From: Actinidia chinensis
Lineage: Eukaryota > Streptophyta > Magnoliopsida > Ericales > Actinidiaceae
Length of the DNA stretch: 17,500 bases
Reading direction: 5' to 3'
Assembly: GCA_009663005.1 (NCBI GenBank)
Contig: CM018895.1
Coordinates: 18,063,077-18,080,576, forward strand
Shown here: positions 1 through 10,162 of the stretch, in pieces
How positions within the stretch are numbered: position 1 is the first letter of the stretch
How the letters are laid out: every line of letters starts with the position of its first letter
The notes under the pieces: model-generated
What the model was told of the DNA's origin: nothing
What the model saw: the letters and a program-made list of their open reading frames with translations, nothing else
The model's database searches: none
Program-made: the position numbers and the translations under genes

Positions 1-17
1 ACATCCAATCGAGTCCA

Positions 18-330
18 CAGCATTGGTCCTCGCAAAACAAAACACAGTACAAAAAGTCACTAGTCAGTACAAAAAAAATTCCAATCAGCATAAATGAAAT
101 AGACAACAGTACAACATAAGACCAAGGACATAGAATACCGAATTAAGTGGAGATTGAAGTTAAACAGATAATTACAAGAATTTGCCCTCGCAAAATAAAA
201 ACAATACAAAAAGTCGCTAAATATTACTCAAACACTTCAAATCAGTATAATATGAAAAAATAGACAAAATTACCAATATAAGGTATTGTCTAATAATACC
301 TAATTAACTTGAGGTGGAAATTAAACCTGG
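18..330. repeat. Duplicated half-units inside each satellite unit (first unit shown)
   Basis: Within one unit the stretch starting at the CAGCATTGGTCCTCGCAAAA phrase (near 18) is followed about 155-160 bases later by a similar stretch starting TTTGCCCTCGCAAAA (near 180). Both continue through ACTCAAAAATTCAAATCAG, TATAATATGAAATAGACAAA, an ACATAAG or ATATAAGG step, and an AATTAACTTGAGGTTGAA-like end. The same pairing is visible in the other units, for example near 963 and 1117. Each unit therefore reads as half A, half B, then about 140 bases of unpaired sequence that holds the conserved core. This suggests an older repeat of about 160 bp that duplicated before the 462-bp composite unit was amplified. 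Confidence 0.8.
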
Positions 331-3300
331 GGAAGTTCAATCTCAAGTTAATTAAGACCCAAGATAAATTTATAAAATTTATAGCAATTTTACGTACCAC
401 AATCATTTTAAGGTGGGGAGATATGTATTTCAGAAAAGTTCTGGGCCTAGGTATCGCTATTAGCATGGTACATCCCAATATCGAGTCCACAGCATTGGTC
501 CTCGCCAACTAACATTAAATGCAAAAGTAACTATCATTACAAAAAAATTCAAATTAGCTATAATATGAAATAGACAAAGTACAACATAAGACCAAGGACT
601 AAATACCGAATTAACTTTGAGGATGAAGTTATTTAAAACCGATAATCAACGCATTTGCCCTCGCAAAACAAAACAAATACAAAAATTAGTCGCCTAAATA
701 TACTCAAAAATTCCCAAATCAGTATTAATAGGAAAGAGACAAAATACCAATATAAGCTATTGTGACTAATAATACCTAATAACTTGAGGTTGAAATTGAA
801 CCCGGAAAGCGAAGAAAATTTCAATCTCAGTTAATTAAGACCTAAGATAAATTTATAAAATTTATAGCAATTTTACGTACCACAATATTTTAAGGTGTGG
901 GGGTATGTATTCCTAGGTCTTGGCCTAGGTATCGCGATTAGCATGGTACAATCAAATCGAGTCCACAACATTGCTACTCAACAAAATAAAATAATGCAAA
1001 AAGTCACTTAATCATACTCAAAAAATTAATCAGTATAATTTAAAATACACAAAAGTACAACATAAGGTATGAATTATAATACCAAAATTAACTGAGTTGA
1101 AGTTAAAACAGAGAAATCAACAGCATTTACCCTCGCAAAACAAAAACAAATGCCAAAACAGTGCTAAAATTACTCAAAAATTCAAATCAGCATATCTGAC
1201 ATATACAAAATACAATATATATACGGATATTGTTAGTAATACTTAATTAAATTGAGGTTGAAATGAAATCGGGGAATTTCAATCCAAAGATAATTAACAC
1301 CTAAGAAAATTGTTTAAAATTTATGACAATTTTTACGTACCACAATATTAAAGGTGCGGAAATAGTATTTCAGAGTTCTTGGCCTAGGTAATCGCTATTA
1401 GTATGGTACATCCAATGAGGTCCACAGAATAGTCCTTGCAAAAAAAAATAAATGCAAAAAGTCACTACTCAATACTCAAAAATTCAAATCTGTATAATTT
1501 GAAATACACAAAGTACAACATAAGGCATTGACTTATAATTCCGAATTAACTTGAGGTTGAAGTTAAACCAGATAATCACAGCAATTCACCCTCGCAAAAC
1601 AAAACCAAATTGCAAAAACAGTTGCCTGTAAAAGTACGCAAAAATTCAAACAGCATAATTATTGATAGACAAAAACAATATAAGATATTGTCGGGGAATT
1701 TCAATCTCAAGTGAATTAACACCTCAGATAAATTTTTAAAGATTTATAGCAAATTTTTACGTACCAAACCCAAAATATTTAAAGGTGTGGGGTATGTATT
1801 TCATACCGGTCTTGGCTAGGTATTCGAACTCTAGCATGGTACATCCAATCGAGTCAACAACATTGCTCCTCACAAACTAAAAATGTTAAATGCAACAAAA
1901 AGACCTCAATAATCTTACTCAAAAAATTAAAATCGTATAATTTAAAAAATACACAAAGTACAACATAGGTATGACTTAGAATACCAAATTAACTTGAGGT
2001 TGGAAGTTAAACGAAACAACAGCATTACCCTCGCAAAACAAAAACAAATGCCAAAACAGTTGCTAAATATTACTAAAAATCAAATCGCATAATATGAAAC
2101 TACAAAATACAATATAAGATATTGTCTAGTAATACTTAATTAACTTGAGGTTGAAAATGAACTCGGGGAATTTCAATCTCAAGTTAATTAACACCTAAGA
2201 TAAATTTTTAAATTTATGACAATTTTTACGTACCACAATATTTAAAGGTGCGGAAATATGTATTTCAGAGTTCTTGGGCCTAGGTATCGCTATTAGCATG
2301 GTACATCCAATCGAGTCCACAGCATTAGTCCTTGCAAAAAAAAAATTAAATGCAAAAAGTAACTACCTCAATACTCAAAAATTCAAAATCTGTTCATGAA
2401 AATACACAAAGACAAACATAAGGCATGACTTATAATTACGATTAACTGAGGTTGAAGTTAAACAGATAATCCACAGATTTTACCCTCGCAAAACAAAAAC
2501 AAAGCCAAAAAAATTGCCTAAATATTACTCAAAAATCAAAGCAGCATATATGAAATAGACAAAAACAAATATTAAGGTATTGTCTAATCATACCTACTTA
2601 ACTTGAGGTTGAATTTTGAAAATGCAACTCGGGGAAGTTCAATCTCAAGTTAATTAACACCTAAGATAAATTTTTTTAAAATTTAATTTATGACAATTTT
2701 TACGTACCACAATATTTAAAGGTGCGGAGCTATGTATTTCAGAGTCTTAGGCCTAGGTTATCGCATTAGCATGAGTACATCCAATCGAGTCCACAGCATT
2801 GGTCTTGCAAAAAAATAAATGCAAAAAGTCACACTCATTATCAAAAATTCAAATCAGTATAATATTAAATTTGAAAACACAAAAGTTTAAAAACCATAAG
2901 TCATTAGAATTATAAACCGAATAACTTGAGGTTGAAGTTTTAAACCCGAAATCAACAGCATTACCCTCGCAAAAACAAACAACTGTAAAAACAGTCGCCT
3001 AAATATTACTCAAAAAATTCAACATCAGCATAATATGAAATAGACAAAATACAATATAAGGTATTGTCTAATAATACCTAATTAACTTGAGTGGAAAATT
3101 GAAACCGGGAATTTCAACTCAAATAATTAAGACCAAAGATTAAATTTATAAAATTTATGCAATTTTTACGTACCACAATATTTTAAGGTGTGGAGAGATA
3201 GGTATTTCAGAAACGTTCTTGGGCCCTAGGTCCGCTATTAGCATGGTACATCCAACGAGTCCAACAGCATTGGTCCGCGCAAAATAACACAAATACAAAA

Positions 3301-4168
3301 AATAACTAGTATTACAAAAAAAAATTCAAATCAGCATAATATGAAATAGACAAAGTACAACATAAGACCAAGGGAAAATAATACCAAATTCGTTGGGTTG
3401 AGTTAAACCAGATAATCTACAGCATCTTGGCCTCGCAAAACAAAATAAATACAAAACAGTCGCCTAAATATTAACTCAAAAATTCAAATAGTATACTATG
3501 AAATAGACAAAATACAATATAAGGTCATTGTCTAATAAGACCTAAGTAACTTGAGGTTGAAATGAACAGAGAATTTAAATCTCAATGTTAATAAAGACCC
3601 AAAGATAAATTTACAAATTTATAGCAATTTTTAAGTAACACAATATTAAAGGTGTGGTGGAGATATGTATTTCGGAGTTCTTGCGTCCTAGGTATCGCTA
3701 TTTAACATGGTACATCCAATCAGTCCCAGCATGGTCCTCAAAAAATAACAAAATACAAAAAGTTACTAGCATTACTTAAAAATTCAAATCAGCCATTAAT
3801 TTGAAATGAAAAAGTACAACATAAATAGTACCTTGAGGTTTGAGTGTTTTAAGTTAAACCAGATAATCAACCGCATTACCCTCGCCAAAACAAAAACCAT
3901 GCAAAAAACAGTTGCTAAATATTACTCAAAAATTCAAATCAGCATAATATGCAATAGACAAAATCAATTAAGGTGGTATTGTCTAATAATACCTACTTAA
4001 CTTGAGGTTTTGAATGAAAATGAACTCGGGGAATTTCAATCTCAAGTTAATTACAAACACCTAAGATAAATTTTAAAAATTTATAACACTTTTTACGTAC
4101 CACAATATTAAAAGGTGCGGGGAAATATGTATTTCAGAGTTCTTGGGCCTAGGTATGCTATGTAGCAT

Positions 4169-4621
4169 GGTAAATCAATTCGAGTCCACAGGATTGGTCC
4201 TGAAAAAAAAAAATTAAATGCAAAAAGTCCCCCTACTCATACTCAAAAATTCAATCAGTCTAATGAATACACCAACGTACAACATAAGGCATTGACTTAT
4301 AAGACCTACTTAACTGAGGTTGAAGTTAAACTAGAAATCAACAGCATTTGCCCTCGCAAAACCAAAACAAAATGCAAAACAGGTCGCCTACAATTACTCA
4401 AAAAATTCAGAGACATATTTGAAATAGATAAAGTACACATAGGTATTGTCTAATATACCTACTTAACTTGAGGTTGAATTGAAACCGGAGGAATTTCAAT
4501 CTCAAGTTTTTTTTTTAAGACCCAAGCTCTCATTTTAAAAAAGTTATAGCATTTTTACGTACCACAATATTAAAGTGTAGGAGACTGATTTCTGAGTTCT
4601 TGGGCCTAGTATCCGTATTAG
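4169..4621. repeat. Degenerate last unit and right edge of the satellite array
   Basis: The tenth unit keeps both half-units and a recognisable core, but its TAAGACCCAAGATAAATT block is altered near 4500-4530 and carries a run of T. The next core phrase decays (GCATGGAAATTCAATGAGTC near 4622). Immediately after GAGTC the repeat sequence stops and unrelated sequence begins. Decay of the outermost unit is the usual behaviour of tandem arrays, where edge copies escape homogenisation. Confidence 0.75.
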
Positions 4622-4818
4622 CATGGAAATTCAATGAGTCTGTTAGTCCTTTTGTAGAAGCTTTGGAAAATAAAATACGTGTGTTCCAACAAGAGGAGGA
4701 GGTGGTGGTAGGGATACTGGAAACAAAATCCAGGACTTGGGAAACTGTTGTGTGTTTTGAAAGTCCAAATAGGCCTGGTGTAAGAAGATTCTTAAAATGT
4801 TATCAAACACTTAGATAG
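4600..4818 (+). other. Unrecognised open frame running out of the array edge
   Basis: A frame of 72 codons starts within the last copy of the repeat core and ends at a TAG at 4816. The first dozen residues are repeat-derived. The remainder (from about 4630) includes an acidic stretch EEEVVV and ends in FLKCYQTLR. I do not recognise the protein. It could be an exon or transposon fragment next to the array, or a chance frame; no splice site, promoter or homologue visible here supports translation. It is listed because the base composition changes sharply at the array edge and this is the only open frame there. Confidence 0.15.
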
Positions 4819-6958
4819 TGACTCCCAATTGTTATAACCATAGAATCTGGGACAAACAAGATCGCCATCATTAACCTGTACAAAGTATACTTGTCAGCTA
4901 GTAACCAAAGAACAAAAACAGCATCAATTTTAACCAAAAAAATTTGTAGGAAATACAGCAAACAAGGAAACTTTTACAACCAATCAGCAGCAGAATTACG
5001 AGGAAAAGTGCAATTTTATTTGGATATAGCTAAAGGAAAAAAGCTACAAAGACGAGTAAATGTACATTAGGGCAAAACCAAAACTCGCATCCAAGATCAT
5101 ACACATGTCCAACGGCAACTGTAGGTTGTACTTACCCAAATTATGCCGACCTGTCCTTATGATATAAATCTTATATAACAAGCCTACTAGATGCAGGAAG
5201 AAGGGAATTAGAAAGCGGCAAACAACTTACAAAATTACTAAAAATTTGAAAGTACAATAGATAAAAATACTAGTGAACTGTGCACATTGTACCTAGGTAT
5301 ACTTTCAAAAATGCCAATTGCCTCCTTTGACATCATCAACCTCAAAAAATCAACTTATCCCCAGAACAGAAATATTACCCAAAAAATAGGCATTGTTGTA
5401 TCTTTTGTCATTTGCTAGTATAAATATTAAACATAGTCCATTTTGTGTTTTCTAGCTGCTTAAAGAGTATCTCTTCACATATTTGCGGTCATTGAAATTG
5501 ATAAACCATCACAACCCTACTCCTCGTGTAACAGTTTTATTATCAAAAACAGGTATATACAAACTAAGCACACAAAAAGCTGGTGTTATGTTTTAAAAAC
5601 ACTGCAAATACACTGGTCTTCAACCACAAATTGAGGTGCGTTATACCCTTAATTGTGATTGAATTTTTAAAAGCCACAGCTATTAACAAAATCTAATGGG
5701 ATGCATGCAATTTCATGCCCAGATGGTTTCTTCACTTTAAACAGTGAACAATGGACATTTTGATTGGCTACTGCTGTCAAGTGTCACCAGAACTCACCAG
5801 AATCCTAATAATGTCAGGACGATGCCCATCCAATTGGATATATGCCACGAACAACCCTGAAAATAAACCAATGAAATATGTGAACAGATTAATAGCATAT
5901 TTCAAATATGAGAAACGTGCAAAGCAAACAACAAAAAGTTACGAGCCTTCCCTCAGGAATATCTTCCTTGTCGTGGGCAGAGAAAAGAAAATTGTTAAGC
6001 AGTAGACCCTGTCAACCAATAGGAAAACACGGGGACAAGAAGAATAAAGAAGAAACGAAAGGAAATCACAAATAGCAATTAAACCAGGGGTAGAGAAACT
6101 AAACATCAGATGAGACATATCGACCAACAATAAAATATTCACCATCCCCTCCACACACACCCTTAAAAACAAAGGTTTTAAATAAAAACTAGGGTCCTAG
6201 GGTATTCGAGCCAAGTGGGCTGCGGACAGAGGGATAAATGAATTGCATTTTGCCAAGCAAAACGCCACCTTATCATCCTTACTCCTTGTAGATCAAAGAC
6301 CCAAAATCCATAAAAAGGAACATGCAGAAACATATGAGACCATATGGAAGTATGAGCTGGACTAGATCAGAGTAGGTGCCAATAGGACAAAAATTCAGAA
6401 GAAGGGGATAACCATTTATGACAACTAATGTGTCACTCCTTATTCTCTGTTCAGTGGCTTCAATGCAGAGCAGAGCCAAAACAAGGATTGGACTTTAAAG
6501 TTATTTAGAGGATCAGGGTAGTATCGGGAGACTCTTAAATCACAATCTCAGTCCTGCAGGTGATTCAAGAAACAAGAAGTTCAACTATTCGTATTACTTA
6601 TATTAAGCATATATGACCTTTATATATGCAGAATCATGGTACAAGAACAGCATCACTGGTATTTCATGTATGGGAGAGACCATGAAACAAACCTCTTCAT
6701 CCTTAATAAGTATAATTAATTTACTCTTGAGATCCAATAATCATAACCTGAAATGTTACCATGCTCTTATAGCATTTCAGGGCTGTTATAGTTACATTTT
6801 CCAATTACAATCTCAAAGGAATGAGAGTGAATCAACAACTAAAATTTAAAGGAGGACGAGGTCGAAAAATTACCGGTCAAAAGTCAATGAGGGTGGCACA
6901 TTGGTCCTTTGATCTGAATGAGTTAGGCATGACCAAAGCTGGAACTCACACAGCTCTG
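4819..6958. other. Single-copy non-coding stretch with no recognisable gene
   Basis: About 2.1 kb of AT-rich sequence with only short frames (84 codons or fewer) on either strand, none with a motif I recognise. There is no repetition with the neighbouring array or with the 2.2-kb duplication. Its position downstream of the minus-strand promoter near 9130 would allow it to be introns or 3' sequence of that transcript, but no convincing exon chain can be drawn by eye. Confidence 0.5.
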
Positions 6959-7435
6959 CTATGGGATGTATTGAGTTTGAAAATATAAACCAAAAATCAG
7001 TATTGGCATTAGAGAAGGGATGGGATGCGGAAAGCAACAAAACATGTAGAGGTCTAGATCAGACGGATAGTCAGCAGCCCACTCAAAAGCTCCAATGCCA
7101 AGGTTTTGCATAGTCACTTGTATGTTTCTAGCAGTGCCAAGGGACAGAGACAGAGACAGCATCACGGTGCTGAACATTCCTCTAAAGCAATCTCCCAAAT
7201 GTCCGTATTGGAACCCGACCAGCAGATCTCCTTCCGAAGGAAAACTCAAGTTGCAGTATGTAGCTATTGGGATACAGAAGAAAACTGCAACTCCATTATC
7301 CTTCAGATAACTGAACGCCATAAATAGTACAACAAAAGTATCAGAGCTCATCCAGGACAATATGGCATGGAAGCTTGTTCCCTCTCTCATCCACATATCT
7401 AGTGGGCAAAATCGGCACGTATAATGCGAAAACAT
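6959..7435 (-). CDS. Hypothetical open frame, 158 codons, unrecognised
   Basis: This is the longest uninterrupted frame in the window. It reads on the minus strand from an ATG at 7435 to a stop at 6959. The translation is hydrophobic and cysteine/phenylalanine-rich, with membrane-like stretches near residues 28-58 (around SDTFVVLFMAFSYL and VAVFFCIPIATYC) and again near the C-terminus (IPSLMPILIFGLYF). I recognise no domain. It lies on the same strand as, and downstream of, the putative promoter near 9130, so it could be an exon of that transcript. Against it: in an AT-rich plant region a frame this long can arise by chance, and the plus strand is also partly open over the same bases. Confidence 0.2.
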   Translation of the reverse strand: MFSHYTCRFCPLDMWMREGTSFHAILSWMSSDTFVVLFMAFSYLKDNGVAVFFCIPIATYCNLSFPSEGDLLVGFQYGHLGDCFRGMFSTVMLSLSLSLGTARNIQVTMQNLGIGAFEWAADYPSDLDLYMFCCFPHPIPSLMPILIFGLYFQTQYIP

Positions 7436-7569
7436 TTTATACTTATAGGTGACAAATTGAAAATTACACCTAATTAGACTTTCTAGGGACCAAATTGGAA
7501 GAGAGAGAGAATATGATGCTGGCTTGCGGCAGCAAGCACTATCAAGTAAACCACCGTTCAGATTCTTCC
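7436..7569. other. Short unassigned stretch before the duplication
   Basis: Contains a GAGAGAGAGA run near 7501-7511 and no open frame of interest. Similarity with copy B begins only at TTTGAGTGTTGTCCTC near 7570, so this stretch lies outside the duplicated unit. Confidence 0.4.
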
Positions 7570-7906
7570 TTTGAGTGTTGTCCTCACGAACGAGAAATTA
7601 TATGCCATACCAAATAATAACCGCTCAGCCTACGGAACATATTGCTTAAAGCCAGGGTGATAGTCTAATAACCAGTTAAAACTACCGCTGGTGAACCCTC
7701 ATACTAGTAAAAATTCATAGACAAGGTTTTGTGTCATGGTTTAGAGTGATAAGGAATATAAACCAGAATATACAGACATCAAAATAATTGAAAAGGCAAT
7801 ATTCACGGGAAAATAGTTCATCAATGTTCAGTGGCCCCGATTTATTTCCACCTTTTTTGCATTCGGTGTAGGTAGATGGGAGAAACAAATTGCATTTGCG
7901 ACATTC

Positions 7907-7988
7907 CTGTGAAAATCGAACTCACTATTTAAGCAGACCAAATCTAAGAAGTAAGATACCAAAAAAGACCAAAAGAAAACACATCTAC
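7907..7988 (-). other. Candidate 82-nt intron in copy A
   Basis: On the minus strand an exon-like end CTTGGAAG is followed by a GTAGATGTG donor (from 7988). A T-rich interval then ends in TTTTCACAG (to 7907), after which an exon-like sequence starts with GAATGTCGC. The GT and AG ends, the T-rich 3' part and a length near the plant minimum all fit a real intron. The equivalent interval in copy B keeps both dinucleotides, which raises confidence over a single chance match. What the flanking exons encode is unclear: joining them across the intron gives only a short frame. Confidence 0.4.
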
Positions 7989-8036
7989 CTTCCAAGTTGG
8001 AAGTGGACCCCATGGATACTGTACAAGTAGTAAAAC

Positions 8037-8063
8037 AGTATTCCGATCATAAAAGGAATACTA
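8037..8063. other. Short perfect hairpin in copy A
   Basis: AGTATTCC and GGAATACT form an 8-bp perfect inverted repeat separated by 10 bases. In copy B the corresponding sequence near 10203-10230 has lost the pairing. It lies close to the candidate splice donor side of the minus-strand transcript. It may be chance; the lack of conservation in copy B argues against a function. Confidence 0.35.
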
Positions 8064-8740
8064 CCTTTGGATCACCCAAGCCATGGTCCAGCAAACATCC
8101 ATCACCGTGTGGGCGTTCCACTCTCTTTCGCCCTTCACACCACACTGTGGTTCCAAAGTTCAAGCACAGTGGCTCCAATCTCCTTTTGATCTGGACAAAC
8201 ACGCTGCGTACAATTTTATTGGTTACTTTGTCGTTTTGTAAAAACCCATTTTTAACAATAGTTTTTTTACAGTTCTTGAAAAAAAATACAGACATTAAAG
8301 AAAAAAAAATTAAAGACTAAGAAACAAAAAAAAAAAACAGATTGGTTACAAACAAAATCCATTGTTGACTAAAAATAAAGCCACGAAAACAATCTTCCAT
8401 CAAACATGATACCAAAGGTGAGAAAATTACGAAGATCATAATAATAATGTTGTAATAAGTGGATATACAAGTAGCAAACACGAGTAAGAAGAAAATCATA
8501 CTTTAAAACTCCGAAAACTGCAAAAAATTGGGATACTATAGAAACTCTGAAAATCACAACTCAATGGAAGGAAGAAAGAAAAAAGGCGGAAGGATCTGTA
8601 AATCTCAATCTAAACCCAGAGAACCAGCAATAATGAAAAAAGAATCATAAATTGAACACGAATAAGAAACATCAAACACCACAGCGAGAGAGATTCATAC
8701 ATATATTAAGAAACAGAAAATATATATACATCCACACACG

Positions 8741-8930
8741 AATCAATCAAAAATGGTTGACAACAAAAACACTAAATTCATTCAGCAATTTGTAACAAGA
8801 AGAAGAAGAAGGAGAGACATATTTTCGCAAACAGAGGTACTCTGTGATGTATGCACAAATCAATCAAAAACTGTTCGATGAAATCAAACGCAAAATTCAT
8901 TCAACAATCCGGAAAAGGAAGGAGAAGCAG
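8741..8930. repeat. Pair of diverged direct repeats of about 75-80 bp in copy A
   Basis: Two stretches beginning AATCAATCAAAAA (8741 and 8858) continue with a similar order of sequence: a GTTGA or GTTCGATGA step, a CAAAATTCATTCAACAATT-like block, and a GAAGAAGGAGA-like purine end. Their offset is about 117 bases. The pair is also present, more degraded, in copy B near 10845-11030, so it predates the 2.2-kb duplication. On the minus strand it lies just downstream of the CT-rich leader, in what would be 5' UTR or first-intron sequence. Confidence 0.6.
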
Positions 8931-9051
8931 ATCGACAAAAGTCACCAATGCGACAATGAATCTGCATTACAAAAGAGAGGAAAGTGAGTGTCTGAAGAGA
9001 GATATAGAAAAGAACGTTTATACACATATATCAACAAAAAAAAATATATAT

Positions 9052-9077
9052 AGATAGAGAGAGAGAGAGAGAGAGAG
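9052..9077 (-). repeat. GA/CT microsatellite, leader-like, copy A
   Basis: An uninterrupted GA repeat, read as CT on the minus strand, lies about 50-75 bases downstream of a minus-strand TATA box. CT microsatellites at this position are common in plant 5' leaders. Copy B has an interrupted version at 11151-11188. Confidence 0.75.
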
Positions 9078-9094
9078 TAAATTGAGAGTGTGGA

Positions 9095-9132
9095 GTGAAT
9101 TGACAGTGTGGTCCCGTTGTGGAGGTTTTATA
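9095..9132 (-). promoter_or_regulatory. Putative core promoter, minus strand, copy A
   Basis: The minus strand reads TATAAAAC at 9132-9125, followed about 30 bases later by a CA-rich start-like stretch (near 9095-9105) and then the CT-rich tract. TATA box, spacing and CT leader together match a plant RNA polymerase II core promoter. The block is almost identical in copy B. The start site is inferred from spacing, not seen. Confidence 0.5.
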
Positions 9133-9197
9133 CAGTGAACAATAATTCCTTTTGTGAATGCGATTCTCTGGAAGTCTAAAACAAAATAATGCCGTTT

Positions 9198-9315
9198 CTG
9201 TCTATATAATATTATTATAATTAAAAACCATTTCGATTATAAAAACCGTTTTATGATTGAAAATGACAGCCGGTCTATATAATATTATTATAATTAAAAA
9301 TCGTTTCGGTTATGG
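9198..9315. repeat. Two-copy direct repeat upstream of promoter A
   Basis: TCTATATAATATTATTATAATT followed by AAAAAYCRTTTCGRTTAT occurs twice with an offset of about 72 bases, separated by a segment containing ATGACAGCCGG. In copy B the same pair is present and the first member has gained a further AATTAAAAACCGTTTCG segment (11341-11370). It is AT-rich and lies 70-180 bases upstream of the TATA box. It may be regulatory or a small transposon remnant; nothing here decides. Confidence 0.7.
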
Positions 9316-9477
9316 GTTAATTACACAGATACCTCCTCATCTATTACCACATTTTCATTTAACACCCTTAAATCTTTGAAACCCAGCAAACGTCTATTAG
9401 CGTTTGTCTCTCAAAATCCATTTTGCTAGTATTTCCACATTTATGTTATTGAAAAACAACATAAATTCGCATTAACT

Positions 9478-9749
9478 AATTTATTTTATGACCAAGTTAC
9501 CCTTTCTGCCAATATGAAAAGTGGAAAACGTCCCTCGCCAAATTCATCGGTGGCGTATAAAGTCATTACTTTAGACCCCATATTTTATAAAGCAAATATA
9601 AGGTCCCAATTTTTTTAGGATTACATAGTAAGTTTTTGTAATAGTTGAATTTATATTTTTAAAAAAATATTATTTAAAAGCATAAATTGATAAACATTAA
9701 AATACAGTTTCTAAAACCTTTTAAGACTTCATCTATAATCCCTCTCTCA
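9478..9749. other. AT-rich spacer between copies A and B
   Basis: Contains poly-A/T runs, no open frame and no recognisable motif. If the duplication is simple and tandem, this segment is the right-hand part of the repeated unit. Its counterpart after copy B is absent because the retrotransposon begins there. Confidence 0.6.
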
Positions 9750-10075
9750 TTTGAGTGTTGTCCTCAAGAACGAGAAATTATAATGCAATACCAAATAATA
9801 AACGCTCAGCATACGAACATATTGCTTCAGCCAAGTGATAAGTATAAATAACCCTTAAATACTTATTTGTGTCACCGCATATCTAATAACATATTAATAG
9901 ACAAGTTTCTGTGTCATGAGTTTAGAGGATAAAATAACCAGAATATATACATCAAAATATTGAAAAGCAATACTTCACAGAAAATAGTCATCAATTTTCA
10001 GTGTCCCGATTCTTTGCCACATTTTTGCATCGGTGCGGAGATGGGGTAGAATACAATGCATTTATGGCGACCTTC

Positions 10076-10162
10076 CTGTTGAAATTTTTAACTCACTTTA
10101 AAGCAGATCGAATCTAAGAAAGTAAGATACAAAAAATAGGCAAAAGAAAAACGCGCATCTAC
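10076..10162 (-). other. Candidate 87-nt intron in copy B
   Basis: Equivalent to the copy A interval. The minus strand reads ACTTGGAG, then GTAGATGCGC as donor, and TTTCAACAG as acceptor, followed by GAAGGTCGCC. The GT and AG ends survive although bases between them and in the flanks differ from copy A. The flanking frame is not the same as in copy A, which argues against a conserved protein and leaves a non-coding or decayed transcript open. Confidence 0.35.

Larger units (their letters stand above)
1..4621. repeat. Tandem satellite array, ten units of about 462 bp
   Basis: A conserved phrase containing GCATGGTACATCC followed by GAGTCCACAGCATTGG recurs near 1, 470, 945, 1407, 1838, 2301, 2776, 3245, 3710, 4169 and, degraded, 4622. 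The spacings run from 431 to 475 and average about 462 bases. All units are head to tail. The best conserved part is a block of about 100 bases running from TTTTACGTACCACAATATT through GGCCTAGGTATCGCTATTAG to GAGTCCACAGC; the rest is A-rich and carries many one-base indels. The left end is cut by the window edge, so the array is longer than seen. The short open frames inside it do not recur in register from unit to unit, so the array is not coding. It could be a satellite or the tandem-repeat part of a larger transposable element; the sequence does not decide. Confidence 0.95.
7570..9477. repeat. Tandem duplication copy A, about 1.9 kb
   Basis: Begins at TTTGAGTGTTGTCCTC and ends at CGCATTAACT. 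The same order of landmarks is found in copy B 2.1-2.2 kb further right: the CCAAATAATAA block, the CTACCT/CCAAGTTGG block, a CTTTGGATCACC block, the TCATAATAATAATGTT block, the GAAACTCTGAAAATCACAAC block, the GA repeat, the GGTCCCGTTGTGGAGG block and the final ATTAGCGTTTGTCTCTC block. Near-identical stretches alternate with stretches full of small indels. On the minus strand the copy contains a promoter-like block followed by a leader-like region. Confidence 0.93.

Noticed and set aside
290..824. Short open frames on both strands inside the array (for example 290-508, 309-512, 633-824)
   Set aside because: They lie in satellite units, are not preserved from unit to unit and come from AT-rich sequence.
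1..4621. CRISPR-like array
   Set aside because: Units are about 462 bp with no short repeat plus unique spacer pattern, and the context is a plant genome.
7095..7327. Plus-strand frames of 71 and 73 codons
   Set aside because: They are overlapping frames opposite the longer minus-strand frame and show no motif.
8851..9057. Plus-strand open frame of 68 codons
   Set aside because: It lies in the leader region of the minus-strand promoter and contains repeat and microsatellite sequence; the frame is not kept in copy B.
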